From: Saxidomus purpurata
Taxonomy: Eukaryota; Mollusca; Bivalvia; Venerida; Veneridae
Assembly (NCBI GenBank): GCA_022818135.1
Contig: JAFMSR010000007.1
Coordinates: 3,103,424 to 3,167,423 of the forward strand
Direction of reading: 5' to 3'
DNA: 64,000 nt
Below the pieces are notes generated by a model. The model was not told where the DNA came from and ran no database searches. It saw only the letters and a program-made list of their open reading frames with translations. Below are positions 20,864 through 33,141 of the stretch, one piece after another. Each line of letters begins with the position of its first letter. The stretch's first letter is position 1. A program made the position numbers and the translations under genes.

Positions 20864-22723
20864 TCAATTCTTTTTAAGAAATCTCGTCGAGACTATTTTG
20901 AACACGCTTCTCTTACAAATGAAACAAATAAATATAAATAAACCCTGGAGGGTATTGAAAATGATGAACAGATACCACATGATAACATCATCGCTAGCAG
21001 TGGCGATAAATGCAAAGACCCAAGTAAGGCCCATTATCAGAGACAATTTTATATTAAGAACCAACGAACATGCATTTCTATTTCCCGTTGCCATTCTTGT
21101 TTCTCTATTGCTTCTTGCGATATAAACTGTGGTGCTGACAAAGGCAATTATATCAAACACTTTAAATAACGCCAAAGGTGCAATAAACAAGAGCAACAAA
21201 GCATTTTTAGAAGAAATCCAACAACTGTACTCTCCATACCGAGGACTAAAAGAAGGAAGAGTATCAGAAAAATTCAAAAAGATTGCACCACCGACAAAGA
21301 TTAGTGGTACGCACCAGGCATATATGCCATAGTATAGAAACAGTCTTTTATCACTAACGTCGATAATATGATGAGGATATGAAAAAGTCCTCAACAGGTC
21401 AAAAGCTATTACGTTCATCCAACAGAACGCTGTTAGGAAAAAATAATGCACCAGCACTGCCATTGAAATGCATAGCCAGTTGATCTTTTCCGTTTCCGAT
21501 GACACTAAAAACAAAAGTTGTGCCAACAGAAGCGAGAATGCTAAACAACATGTAATCTTCCCGCCGATATTCCGCAGCTTTGGAATCAAAATATAAACAA
21601 ACAGTGTCAATGTCAATGAAATCACTGATATGATTAGACACAGCATTGTCAAATACGCTTTGCCCTTTTCTTTCGTATTTGGTTTTGATATTTCAATTCC
21701 CTGATCTGTAAGGCACAGGAACTCTCCTGATTCGTTTTTGTTGTACCTAGAATGCCCCATTGTTAGATTACTGTTTGTCTTGGTATGGTCAATAGATGGA
21801 CAGTGACTTTCAACATATGTGCGGTCATTGTTATAATATTCAGTCAGTTTAAAAAGTATTGAAAAGTCGTATGGTTCTCCTACAGACACCTTTCCGTTTG
21901 ACGGATCACAGTAGAGTTTCTCTTCTTTCTTAGATATACAAAGGCCACAATATTTGTTCTTGAACACATTGCCTAAAGAGTCGTACACCACGGCATGTTC
22001 TCCAGCAGTGCAGTTCTCATTTAAATCATCGGTTGTTTTACCATAGCATATTTCGATAACTTCCTTCAACGAGCACCAGCGAAACGCAACTTTGTGCTCC
22101 ATTTCGAAGTACAAACTCTTGCAATTTTCAGCTTTATCGATCTTTTTACCAAGTGTATCGTTTGAACACAGTTTTACAGTATTTAGATCATATTTTCTGT
22201 GTATAACGCCACTACAAAAAGCGCAAAACACATTTTTGAACATTATGCCGTCAATAGCTATATAGTTACTAGAAAATGGAGAATTTGTCTTTCGTTTATT
22301 TTCACACAGTTTTCGACTTTCCTCGTCTTCCCAATCGGACGGACATTTTGTTACCATAAGAGCTCCAAAGTAAGATTCGTTAGTAAGTTCATGCATATCA
22401 ACACATGAAAACTGTTGTTTCGTCAGAGAATTCATTTTAGTAATCTTTGTGTCAATTGTAAACCCTTTACAACAATCATCCATTAAACCGCACAGTGTAT
22501 CACAATGGCATCCCTTTACAGGAAAGGTTTGGTTTACGGCATCGCATTCATATTTGTTGCGACAGTAATCGGAGTTGATTCTAGTGCTACTGTTTTGTTC
22601 CGCCGATTTATAGTTACCTTGATTCATTTTCAAAGATGTTACTCCGCCGTGTTCTCCTCCATGACTTATTCCGAGCATTAAAATTAATCCTACGATAATA
22701 CTAGACATATCTTCGAAATCCAT
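20864..22723 (-). CDS. Intronless adhesion-like 7TM receptor with somatomedin-B-like module
   Basis: 619 residues in one uninterrupted frame. The N-terminus has a hydrophobic signal stretch (about 6-20; Met 6 is an alternative start). Residues 54-88 hold seven closely spaced cysteines (54, 60, 72, 74, 78, 84, 85, probably with 107) in the CxC...C...CC order of a somatomedin-B domain. A long cysteine- and N-glycosylation-rich ectodomain continues to about 350. Seven hydrophobic helices follow (about 357-380, 390-408, 418-441, 463-484, 505-530, 557-576, 582-602). GLTWVFAF in helix 6 and FNTLQGLFIFICF in helix 7 are hallmarks of class-B adhesion-type receptors. I see no HLT/S-type GPS cleavage site before helix 1, so autoproteolysis is doubtful. 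Ligand unknown. The single exon suggests origin by retroposition or a lineage with intronless members. It would act at the plasma membrane, presumably through G proteins. Confidence 0.88.
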   Translation of the reverse strand: MDFEDMSSIIVGLILMLGISHGGEHGGVTSLKMNQGNYKSAEQNSSTRINSDYCRNKYECDAVNQTFPVKGCHCDTLCGLMDDCCKGFTIDTKITKMNSLTKQQFSCVDMHELTNESYFGALMVTKCPSDWEDEESRKLCENKRKTNSPFSSNYIAIDGIMFKNVFCAFCSGVIHRKYDLNTVKLCSNDTLGKKIDKAENCKSLYFEMEHKVAFRWCSLKEVIEICYGKTTDDLNENCTAGEHAVVYDSLGNVFKNKYCGLCISKKEEKLYCDPSNGKVSVGEPYDFSILFKLTEYYNNDRTYVESHCPSIDHTKTNSNLTMGHSRYNKNESGEFLCLTDQGIEISKPNTKEKGKAYLTMLCLIISVISLTLTLFVYILIPKLRNIGGKITCCLAFSLLLAQLLFLVSSETEKINWLCISMAVLVHYFFLTAFCWMNVIAFDLLRTFSYPHHIIDVSDKRLFLYYGIYAWCVPLIFVGGAIFLNFSDTLPSFSPRYGEYSCWISSKNALLLLFIAPLALFKVFDIIAFVSTTVYIARSNRETRMATGNRNACSLVLNIKLSLIMGLTWVFAFIATASDDVIMWYLFIIFNTLQGLFIFICFICKRSVFKIVSTRFLKKN

Positions 22724-24276
22724 TTTGTACGTGCGTCTGTATATATCCCGTCCAACGCTAAAATGTTTTAACAGATGCGCAGTACGTGATAAAAAATATA
22801 ATAATCCCTTGTATTTAATATTTACTTGCTAAGCTCTCGAGTTGTACTTGCAAAATGGTTGATACTGTGCGCAGAAGTGAATACATATTGGTACGGTCCA
22901 ATCAGAATGCAAAGAAAACTTACTCACTCATGCTTTATGATACCTGGCAGTTGTACAGGAAATATCTGTAAGAAAGTCCCAGTAAGCTTCACTAATTATT
23001 AAATTGCGTTAAAGAATTTGTTTTCAAGTTTTGTTTGGCAAGGTTATCTGCTAGTACGTTTTTACGCTCACGTTGCACACCATAGTATTAACCGATTTAG
23101 AACGGACAAAGACATACGTATAAACGATTAAGCAGGTATTTTAGAACAAAGTGCTTAAAACATGACCATGTACCTTGTTGATACTGTTTTTGTCCAACCA
23201 ATTTAGTGGTTAGGGCTTGAGAATGGAATAAAACTTTTCTTGCATGTGAATACTAAATAGAATTTCAGGACATCATGTGAAAATTTTGTTGATTGTCCTT
23301 TAAATATTACAATGATGGCGATGGATTCACTGATCAAATATACCCTCATAAGGTTTCACACTGTTCAACAAGAATTTCCGGGTCGTGTAACCTAGAAAAT
23401 AGTTTAAAAAGTCGATATCATCATCTTAAAGCTGCCCCCATGTAAACCGAAACGTTATCAATTGTATGTATTGCTGTTGTGTTAAATGTTTGCATGCTGC
23501 CTTTTCAGTGTTTTTATGACAAATCTTTATGATGGAATGGTTCAAAGAGAAATCCGCCTCAGCAGGTATTGTGACTGTGTTCATAGAGTCAAAGCTGAAA
23601 ATGTCAGGAACTTTGCTAGTGTAGATTGACTGTGATAATTCATCGGCGTTAAGTCTGTGAAAATTAATTGATTAATTCATTATATCAATTAATTAACAGA
23701 ACAAAATATTTGATAATGGCAATATTTGATAATGACTTTCCATGTAGATTAACATAAAGTTTAATAGTTTATGTCAGTCTCATTCATTTGCATAATACAA
23801 TGTACGCATTTATAAATGTGTGCATAGAAATCACAGATAATATCAAGCAAATGACCATTCTATAATAGAATTAGGAGATACTATAAGCATAATAAATTAC
23901 AAATAATCACAGTGACTATATTCTATCTACACTTAAAACGAATGTCATCTAGTTAAAGAATGGAAACCATACAAAATATACAGGTAAGACTATGCACCTT
24001 CTGCTAATCGAAACCTTAAATTTACTGGAAGCATTACAAAATGAACACTGATGCGAGAAAAATAAACACTACTGTATTGCGCAATTACAAAATATTTTAC
24101 ATCGTACAATTCTTTTGAACCTTTGCCAGTAGATTCTTTTAAAATAGTCAAATTGTTTGTCTAATTATTTATAAAACTTAATTATAATGTATCATTACGT
24201 TAAAAATACCTTTGTCATTTTCAATCGATCAGTTTTACTTCTATACAGAAAAATACACATATGTAAAGTATTATTA
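22724..24276. other. Upstream flank of receptor gene
   Basis: AT-rich with no recognised repeat or exon. The receptor promoter should lie just right of 22723, but I see no decisive core motif. Confidence 0.35.
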
Positions 24277-24459
24277 CAGTCAAACCTGTGAACAAAGACC
24301 ACTAATTGTGTCTATGTTTGCAGGTGGTATTTATTCACAGGTGTTTTACTGTAAATTAATTGTACACTGTGATCTCCCTGCTGGTCCTTATTCGGAGGGT
24401 AGTTTTTATTTTGAGGGTGGCCTTTATTCGGAGGGGAGTCTTTAACACAGGTTAGTCTG
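24277..24459. mobile_element. MITE with TA target duplication
   Basis: 183 bp between TA dinucleotides. The ends are CAGTCAAACCTGTG and CACAGGTTAGTCTG, an imperfect inverted pair. A CAGTCAAACCT start with TA duplication is typical of mariner/pogo-type non-autonomous elements. Confidence 0.6.
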
Positions 24460-24962
24460 TAGTTATCTAAACTGGCAGTTTCGATTGAATTAAAGAAAAG
24501 ATACGGATCATTTTGAGTAAAGGTGGAATGGCTTTAAAGCCTTTACTTCGTGGTGATATTTGTGTTGGTAGTTCCACAATATTGATTGACATTTCATCAG
24601 CAAGCAATAATTGCTAGCATAGTTTCGCAACATTATGAGTATGAGGTATGCAAAGAGCGACAAGTGAATATTATAGAACATTATGGTAAAGTGCACTCTC
24701 AGACACTGTCGTATGAGCCTATTATACTTATAACATATAACTATTGGTATGACGTTACCCTGTTACAATATTTCCATGCATCATTTTAATTTCCGAAATT
24801 GAGAAAACAAAATTATATATAATTGACGAGAATAACCCAAAGATTAATTTTCTTCATTTTTTCATTGTTTTTCAAATAAGAAGTTCTAATCTACATCATC
24901 ATTTATCAACTTTTACCTAAAATAATAGAAGCTATGCAGTAGCAGATTATGAAAAACAGAAG

Positions 24963-25330
24963 CTAGTCTATCATTGGCAAGACCCCTACTGAGAATATAT
25001 ATAGGTCTCTCTGGGCCCTGTGTGCCCACCCACGACTTGGGTGGTGTGCTAAATTACGCCTAGTAATGTTTTTGGCCCACCTGGGTGGGTTTAAACGTTT
25101 GTGTACCCACCCTAGTCTCTCGGTAGTGAATGTGGGGGACTTGTTCCTTAGAAAACCTTTGCATTCACTGTTAGACAGCGAACTTCTGTCGCGAGAGATA
25201 CTGGAGCACCTGCTGTGTGAAGTGACCTTGGCCAAGTCACGAGACGATCACTACCTCTGGGACACGCCGAAAGGATCACTCATTGAAAATCTCACCAGGA
25301 AAATTGGCAGATACTGACTGGAAATTGCAG
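24963..25330. other. GC-richer repeat-like island, unrecognised
   Basis: Distinctly less AT-rich than its surroundings. An 83-codon frame on plus (25066-25317) and a 90-codon frame on minus (24963-25235) overlap. Short sub-repeats of CCCACC/GGGTGG occur (25025-25110). I recognise neither translation. It may be a SINE- or LINE-derived fragment or an isolated exon; the sequence alone does not decide. Confidence 0.3.
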
Positions 25331-25736
25331 TCAGGTAAATTTCTCCTTTTTCGGACTCAAAAAACTTTTTGTTAGCAGACATGATGGAAGACATGCCGGG
25401 GTCTCATCCAAGAAATAAAACTAATACATTTGCTCCCATGGACGAACCTTTATAAAATTCACTTCAAACATCAATCAAAATCAAACTGTGGCCACATATC
25501 TCACATTCCTTTCAATCATCTTTAAGTCAAATGGTAATTATATGGCATCATTTCCCCGCTCTAGATATACACTCAGTTATGTGATTCATTGCAGATTTCC
25601 GAGAAAAGGAGATAAACAGTTCATGATATACCTGGTCTCCCTATGTATTCTTGGAAATGTTTTTATTTCTTTTTCAACTGATAAAATTCAAGGTCAGATA
25701 GCTAGCTAAAAGGTTATTCGTCAATATGTAGAGGTA

Positions 25737-25835
25737 TTTTAGCTCACCTGAGCTGAGATCGTTGAAAAGTGAGTTATATCGGTTGTTTGTCTGTCGTATG
25801 TCTGTCTGATCACGCTCATCGTGTTGGCATCCTAG
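25737..25835 (+). mobile_element. Helentron-like 5' end fragment
   Basis: TTTTAGCTCACCTGAGC at the start is the inverted counterpart of the AGGTGAGC that precedes the 3' hairpin at 62168-62201, so this looks like the 5' end of that family. The copy is truncated after about 100 bp. Confidence 0.45.
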
Positions 25836-28048
25836 ACTCCAGTCATCATGGAAACTGGTTTTTCTTATGTATTAACCATACATGCTAATTATATCCACGT
25901 TAAATCTACAATATATCAATATATTTGATCCTCCAGTAGCTGGATAGTAAACATTGGATGGCATATTTCAGTATCGAGTGTAAAGGGGAAGATGTTGGAA
26001 TGGTGGTGGGGGGTAGGAGGCGGGGGCAGATGTTGTGGGGGGGACTGCGAGGGTTGAATATACAGAAAGTGTACCAGTTCTAATCCAGAGCATTATTAAA
26101 AGACCACGCTCCGTAGATAATTGAGTGCTATGTAAGTTACGTTTTCAAGATGTATAACTGATCATACTAAAATCTCAATGGTTTCTAACGGAATATGAAA
26201 ATATGTATATACTTTCTTAGAAAATACTCATATCTACAGATACTTTAATAAAGTTATGTTCAATACTTCATCTGAAGCAGGCATTTGTAGTAGAATAGTA
26301 CGGAATTTATCTGTACGGTAATCTAAAAAAATCTGTGGGATAACCTGCTGTTTCAGATGAGAAAAAATGTTCGGATTTTCTACTCTTTGTGATTACGTAC
26401 AACTACATATAATAGATAAAACATATCTACTTGTACACGTCAATTCTTCAAAGTAAAAAAATATACTTTCTCTTAAATAGAAAATCTCGTTATCAACATT
26501 GTTTTTGGAAATGGGAAAGAGATTCATTAATGGAATACATCAACTTATAAAGTACTTAACTCTCCCAGTACCTTCAGCAATTCAAGCACGCATATCAAAC
26601 ATACTACATGTATTAATGACTGATTAACTTGGCATCGTTTTCGATTGCAAGACCTGTTCTTACACCGTTTATTGGTAGGTCTCGAGACTCAATCCAGATA
26701 GAATCGACATCGAAGAAAGAGTGGACCACTGTGAAATAAATGCGTCTTAACTAGGGATACTATCGACAGGGCACTAGTGGGATCTAGCCGCGGCTCTCTT
26801 ATCATATCCTGAGATAAACGCGCTAGTACGAATTTCCGGTATGCAAGTCTGTCGTTGTATTTTTTCAACAAAAACGAAAATTGGATATATTGTTGATCAG
26901 TTTGAATTTAAATTCTTTGACCTACTAGTATTTATAATTTTGCTGTCGCTTGTGAACTATCTACAGTAAAATCCACGCAACCTTTTCTTTACTAGAATAC
27001 AATGAAAAACAATGCATGTGTATTGAGAACATGTAAGTCACGCCTCATGTAGTGCTGTTCTACTGTAAGGTTAAAAAAACTTTGATTTCTGTTCAAAACA
27101 AAAGTTCAGTGTATATATCGCCGGCCCCTTGTCTGCTCCTAGCAAGCACAACTATTTCTAGTTTACATAGTTTATGTTGGGGTATGGCATTGGTATGGGT
27201 TCAGTAAATGAAGGCTGAACGATATATAATTTGTATATTGGTGACGATAGTTTGGAATTACATAGCTGTATAACAACCTTGTAAATATCTGAAATAGAAC
27301 ATACAGAATAATGAGAAATCGACAGTTATATATGCAAATATATATTAATGACATTTCACTTTCAACACGTGCTTTCCGTCAAAAAGGTAAACAATAACAA
27401 TGTAAAATAGCACAGGTGTGATGGCGCGTAGCAAACCGTTTTCAAAAACCCGATACATCGATCATCAAAGTATGTCAATAATTTCAGTTCACAATAAATA
27501 CAAAATTTAACAATACAAGAGAGAAATGTTTGAATAATACAAAATTCATAAATACCTGAATAAATATTTAATGTATTCCGAGATATTTGGAAATATTTAG
27601 AGATGTCTAAACAATGGTTTATCTATCCAAAAATTGACCTGAAGTACTTTCTAAGGTGATTGGTTAATAAAAGTCATGTGATTTATTGGTTAGTGTTAGT
27701 AAATAGGGCAATAGTAGGTAAAAGTATGGAACACCGACTCGGGCATAAGAAACGGGAATGAAATTAAACAACCCAAACCACAGTATATCTGATTACATTT
27801 TAATTTACCCTACGACATATATTTTAGTGCCAGTGTTTTCAGTGGCCTCTGGTTTCTTTTCAGCATTTTTTTTAATTTTTAAAATAATTACATTAGGTTT
27901 CCAAGTTGGTTTAGCAACTGTATTGGCTTCAATTCCTCTGACAGTACATACTTGTTCGGAATGTTGCGAAACTAAGTCAAATTTGTCAGAATTCATTGTT
28001 GTTTTCATTAAAATTTCATGCGCAAATGCGGACATAATAAGAAAATAG
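25836..28048. other. Intergenic stretch, no gene seen
   Basis: AT-rich with one G-rich patch (26000-26050). A 96-codon frame at 27758-28048 has no recognisable residues and ends where a foldback repeat begins. Confidence 0.35.
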
Positions 28049-28290
28049 AGGATAATTGTTGGTTTCGATGTAATATCACGTTATAATTTCACCGAGTGTG
28101 GCCCAAAAGTGATATTTTCACGAGTGGCGCAGCTTTTGGTGTTCACGCCGCTCGCTATACTTTTTGACGTTGGACCGGGTAACAGATTTTGATAATTTTC
28201 ACTAAGTGACCAGTGAGTATATCGGAATATAATTCAGCGTTATATTTCTAAAAACCCTCGAAAAACATAAAATAATGAAGTACCATTTAT
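28049..28290 (+). mobile_element. Truncated copy of the AGGATAATTG foldback element
   Basis: Starts AGGATAATTGTTGGTTTCG like the element at 34244-34703 and shares its 'ttcaccgagtg...ccaaaagtgatattttcacgag' segment and the 'gtatactttttgacgtt' part. No closing inverted end is seen. Confidence 0.6.
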
Positions 28291-28735
28291 CCTCGTAATT
28301 ATAATGATTTTTATTAAGTCAGAAACGTCGTTATCTTTAATTACTCCTATTTTATGCTAAAATGATTAAATGCGCATAAGTACATGTAAAAACGTTAACA
28401 ATACTGAAGCACATTTGCAAGTTATAGTTATAGCAAATGAAACGAGGTGTTATGGGCATATAACAGAATACATTTTGTGTACTGGGGCTATATAAAGCGA
28501 AAGTCTGCGGAAAACATCGAGGGTGAAAGAACAACCATTAACAACAACGAAAGCTTTTTTTAAAACAAAACTGTTACGAGTGTATAACGGGACAGAAAGA
28601 TCAAAGAAATGCCTCTGCACCATGCGATAATACTCACAATGGCATTTCACATAATAATTGTTAGCACGCAGTATTAAGCTAACCGTCGATTGAATGTTGA
28701 TTGCAAAAACAATTCTTGCTGGGAAATACCAGTGG

Positions 28736-28826
28736 AATATTTAGATTTTGCCTTGAAGAGTGTTTAGTTTTTATTCTCTTGAATGCTGACATTTGTTTTA
28801 AAAAGTCTTTCAAACTGTTGAAATTT
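28736..28826 (+). repeat. Dispersed repeat, copy 1
   Basis: A segment with TTTATTCTCTTGAATGC and GTCTTTCAAACTG that recurs at 33702-33772. Both copies lie within about 450 bp of an AGGATAATTG foldback element. Confidence 0.5.
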
Positions 28827-29451
28827 CATGGCCAACTATTATGGCCCCGACCGATATCACAAACATCATGTGTCATCACGGTCTCTACAGAGTTACCCTT
28901 CTTTTATCGATATTTGCGAGCGTGTGTGATTTACTGGGCCATAAAACCAGTCACGTGTAACTGCGCCTGCCAAACGGGATAAATCAATATATCGGGTTTT
29001 TCTTTGTAAACCTAGACTATCTATATCCTAAGGGAGTTGTGAAAGTTGAATCGTTACTAATTTAGGTAAAATTTGGGTATTGCGTTTTTTCCTCTGACCA
29101 TTATATACCGAACGATATCACCTAATTTTCAATAAAATAATATGAATGAAATTGTTTCAAGTGGGAAGCACAATATCATTAAAACGTGCTGATAAAATTT
29201 AATGAATTTGATCATTTCTAATGTAAAATGAGATGCATTGAAAATACGAAGTTAGATATCGAAGCTAATTCGCTTTATTATAGCAAATTTCCGTTTTTAT
29301 GCATGATCATATGTTGGCTGAAAGTATTTTGTTTGGAGTTTGATGAAAGTAAATTATCATCTAGCCTGGTGGCGAGGCTAAAATATGGCAAACATATTTC
29401 TATTTTGAATATTTATAATGCTTGAGCGCCATGGAAAGTGCTATAAATATA

Positions 29452-29636
29452 CAGTAAACTCCGTTTATAACGAACTCATTGGGACCATTAAAATGTTTTC
29501 CTTATATCCGGAGTTTGTTCTATCCATATATCATTTTCATATTAAAAAATGAACGAACAAAAATTGGGCAGAGAAAATGTGTTCCTTCTATTCGAAATTT
29601 CGCTATATCCGATGTCGTTATATACGGCGTTTACTG
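29452..29636. mobile_element. Pogo-like MITE with TA duplication
   Basis: 185 bp. The left end CAGTAAACTCCGTTTATAAC and the right end CGTTATATACGGCGTTTACTG are inverted repeats, flanked by TA on both sides. Ends of this kind ('cagt...ccgttataacg') are typical of pogo/Tigger-derived MITEs. Confidence 0.75.
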
Positions 29637-29644
29637 TAATCTCC

Positions 29645-29738
29645 AGAGTTCTATCGTTTCTATCTCCAAGAGTTCTATCGTTTCTATCTCCAAGAGTTCT
29701 ATCGTTTCTATCTCCAAGAGTTCTATCGTTTCTAATGT
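29645..29738 (+). repeat. 24-bp minisatellite, four units
   Basis: The unit AGTTCTATCGTTTCTATCTC plus CAAG repeats almost perfectly about four times, starting within ten bases of the MITE's right end. Open frames here are by-products of the repeat. Confidence 0.85.
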
Positions 29739-30127
29739 ATTTTGATCTTCTATTTTATGCAAGTCTGACTGAATAATAGTACCTTTGTTGAAATTGTTTT
29801 TCCATGTTTATTTCGGATATCAGTTCTGAGAATATGGTGGTCTTAGATAACAGAGGTATGCTGTTCACCTTTACCTGTTCCATCAAGAGACATTTTTTTC
29901 ACTTTGCACAATTTTTGCCATAGAGAATACACAATGATGTAAATAAAACTGACATTCCAGATAAAATAGATGACGCCTGCTGTCATTATCGAAGCGAAAA
30001 AACAAGCGTTTTTAAAATAAGATAAATAACAGTGCAGTGTGGGATCAATTTAAAGGCTCTTCTTAGAAATTTGTTGTGACGTTGTTTACAAACATATATG
30101 TCTGCCAGAGTACACCATTTCAATATT

Positions 30128-30270
30128 AATCTTCTCCGAAACTACAAGACATTAAGTTAGATATTTGGTGTGTAGCATTGTCTAGCGGACCTCTACAATG
30201 GTTGTTTAAATCATGCGTCTGTGGTCAAAATTGACCACACACAGGGTGCACTTGTTTTCATGTAGACTTA
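30128..30270 (+). mobile_element. Helentron-like core fragment
   Basis: A diverged single unit of the 61430-62150 core: 'gatatttggtgtgtagcattgtctagcggacctctac' followed by 'ggtcaaaattgacc'. Confidence 0.55.
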
Positions 30271-30369
30271 TGGTTGTTATGAAAAACTGTAAAAGTTAAA
30301 GTATAAGAAAACTGAGAAGTCTTTGTACACTTCATTCTTCATTATTGTTGCCCTCAAGTATTTATCTCG

Positions 30370-30600
30370 TTTAAAGGTTAGTCAGTTCAGTAATATAATA
30401 ATAATGTTTATATACATGTTTATTTATTAATGTTTGTTTATTAATTTTGTAAAATATATAGTGTAGCATTTATTAGAATATGCCATTTCTTTATATTTAC
30501 TCTCGCTGTTATTAGCGCATGTTGTATATAGTTTATTGCAGACGAGGAACTGTAAATGTTCAAGTCGTATGTGAATAAAATTCTGTTCTGTTCTGTTTCA
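30370..30600 (+). mobile_element. Possible LINE 3' tail with TTCTG repeats
   Basis: A short stretch ending AATAAAATTCTGTTCTGTTC. A pentameric tail of this kind follows many LINE 3' ends. No coding part is attached. Confidence 0.3.
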
Positions 30601-30814
30601 GTAATATATGAATGCAGAGTTTACAAGCAAGTGTTACTAGTAATTATATGATAATGATGAATATTGCCGGATAGATCTATTTGAAGTCAATTAAATATTT
30701 ACTAGTTAGTACATTTTGCCGGCGAAGACGCAGATACCGCAATACTATATACCAGGATTGAATAAGTCAAAACAAAACAAAAAAAGCTTTTACTATCGTT
30801 TAAAGTCAAATTTG

Positions 30815-31315
30815 ATTGTTTCTGAGGGGGCATGATTTGAACAATCTTATTAGAGAACCATAGGCAATGATATCGGCTAAATATCTAAGCTCTTGGCCGT
30901 GTGGCTCGAGACAAGAATATCTATTTTAAAAGCATCTTATGTAAGCCTAGGTAAAAACCGGTGACCCCAGGGCGGGGTCATTTTTAATCCACGGGTCATG
31001 ATTTGAACAATCTTGGTAGAGGTCAACAAGAATATGCTATTTGTCAAATATCTAAGCTGTTGGCATTGTGGTTTTTGAGAAGAGGATTTCTTTAAGTATT
31101 TTCGGGGGGTTTTTTACCATAAAAAGCGGAGTTCTGCGTGGAATAAAGTTCCTTGAGCACATTTGATAGAGAACCACCCACGAACCATTCCTGTGCAGTT
31201 TGGTTGAATGTGGCGCAGTGATGTTTAAAACAAAACTTTGACGACACACGACGTCGAATGAAGGACACAGCGGGATCCTACCTTGGCACGCCGTGCCAGG
31301 CGAGCTAAAATTAAC
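30815..31315 (-). mobile_element. Helentron-like element fragment, inverted
   Basis: Two diverged core units in reverse orientation ('catgatttgaacaatc...tagaggtc', 'ggtcatttttaatcc'). It closes with GCCAGGCGAGCTAAAA, the inverse of a TTTTAGCTCGCC-type 5' end. The 3' hairpin end is missing. Confidence 0.55.
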
Positions 31316-31978
31316 GAACTTTTGAACTCATTTTCCCAGGAGTGCTTTATAACGTTTGGCAGCAAAGAGTGTACTGAATCTTAAAAATATTATGATTACT
31401 TTACCTTCGAGCAGTATACGACGATTTTCAAGTTTTTACCGCCACAATTTACAACCTGGAAATAGCTTATCGTCTGCCAATCAGGTTAAATTTAACAAAA
31501 TAGAGTTATGATTATTAGACCTTGCACTTTCTCTAAATGTTCTATAACATTGTGTGAAATATCAAATCAATCGTTTGAATTCAGATGACAACGTGAGATA
31601 ATTAAATCAAAGCACTGGACGTACTGGCGAGACGGTTGTGTTGGCACGTGTGCATTAAATTTAGGCAAGCAATACTGAAACTCCAAGTGAAATACCGAAA
31701 TTTTCACTCAAATACGTGAAAATGATCACTCAAAAGTCAAAGACGTGAAAGTGATCACTCGATCGTTTATTCTGCGAAATTCTGTTCAACTTCTAAGTAG
31801 GATTTGAAATACTCAATTTAAAAAGACCTCAAATCCACGAAGTTAAAATATGAACAGGAGATGGAGGTCAGTGTCAAGGAAATCAAAATTGATTTACAAT
31901 TCTCGCAAACTTGTGTTTCAGATTGCAAATACACTCAAAATTGGCAGACGATGGAACATGTAAAATCTAAAGACGGGT

Positions 31979-32040
31979 GCGATTTGCTAGTTCTGAACTG
32001 GGAATTGATTCATTGAAGCACGTCTGAAGCGTTCTGTTGA
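31979..32040 (+). repeat. ~60-bp direct repeat left of TTAA element
   Basis: A diverged match to 33142-33205 ('gatttgctagttctgaactgggaattgattc...gcacgtctga' against 'gatttgatagttctaaattgagaattgattc...gcacttctga'). The two copies flank the split TTAA element. Confidence 0.55.
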
Positions 32041-33096
32041 AGAGACACTGATATAAAACTAAATAGCCCAAAAACATTGATAATAAAATCTTTGGAAGTA
32101 TTTTAACTTAACCTAAACGTTTTAGTTATGCATTCTCAGTCATTGTTGATAAAATCAGCGGTTGAAAATATGCTGCAGTACCGTACACCATTCAATAATC
32201 TATGTAGAGTTGTTGTTGTTGTTGTTGTTGTACAATAAATGGGTGGATGCGATTTATTACAGAAGGCCACTACATTTATAAATTGTGGTAAAATGAGCCA
32301 TTTTTCGCCATAGGTTCTTCTTTGAAATTGTAGTTATTGTTCCTTCCATGGAAGGGACACTTAGAATTGTACAGACACACTTGACTGAACAATGCAGCAC
32401 GTAAGCCGTTTTTTGATGTGTTTCCGTTATAAATTAAACGTTGTGATATTGAAAATTGGATGGAACCAACTAACAACCAATAGCCGTTCTTTTCCGTACA
32501 CGCTACATGTTTACGTTACTGTGGTTATTTCCCTTTATGTGGTATCTTCACTGGGTAAGCTATAGTCTCACTATTTGCACTTCGAAGGCAAACCGATTTT
32601 ACAGGTTGACATTTAATAGCTGTCCGCCTTCTACAAAATGGTGTGACAGTTATAAAATATCAGATCTGTGAAAGGGGTCACACTGAAATCCCAAATTAAT
32701 TAGGCTAGGTAAGCTATTGCACACATATACAAAATAAGCTATTGCGCGTTGGACTTGCAGAAATCAACCGACAATGCGTTTGCTGATTTTAACAAATGTC
32801 TGAAAGAATGTTAAATTACATATCGTTTGCATAGCGTAGAAATATGCTAATATTGTTGCTGGAAGTATTGGCGCGAACTAACCATATGACCATATAAAAG
32901 CAGATCTAGCGTGACGTAGTAACAGGTGGAGTATTAAATATTTTAGATACTAATGCCTGAATTTGCTTCGACTGTCGTAGTTTGTACTTCAATAAAACTT
33001 TTAGAATGCTATAACTTGTTTATCATTTTACGTTCATTGAACAGATTATCTGTGTTTGGAGAATATAATCTGCTAGATACAGGGAGTGCCCATTAA
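32037..33096 (-). mobile_element. TTAA element, copy 2, split by an insertion
   Basis: In reverse complement, 32037-32335 and about 33010-33095 match 59030-59404 segment by segment (for example ATGCAGTACCGT-like and 'accattcaataatctatgta' near 32170-32205, and TTTACGTTCATTGAACA near 33027-33043). It ends at AGGGAGTGCCCATTAA. A foreign 670-bp block (about 32338-33010) interrupts it. A (GTT)n run at 32211-32231 is expanded relative to copy 1. Confidence 0.65.
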
Positions 33097-33141
33097 ATAT
33101 TTTTGCTTCTCAGAATTAATTCCGTCTATTCCGGAAGGCGG

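Noticed and set aside
27758..28048. 96-codon plus-strand frame as a gene
   Set aside because: Low-complexity AT-rich codons, an overlapping opposite frame, and an end at a foldback repeat.
29479..29776. Frames with SIVSISK or RVLSFLSP repeats
   Set aside because: Produced by a MITE and the 24-bp minisatellite.
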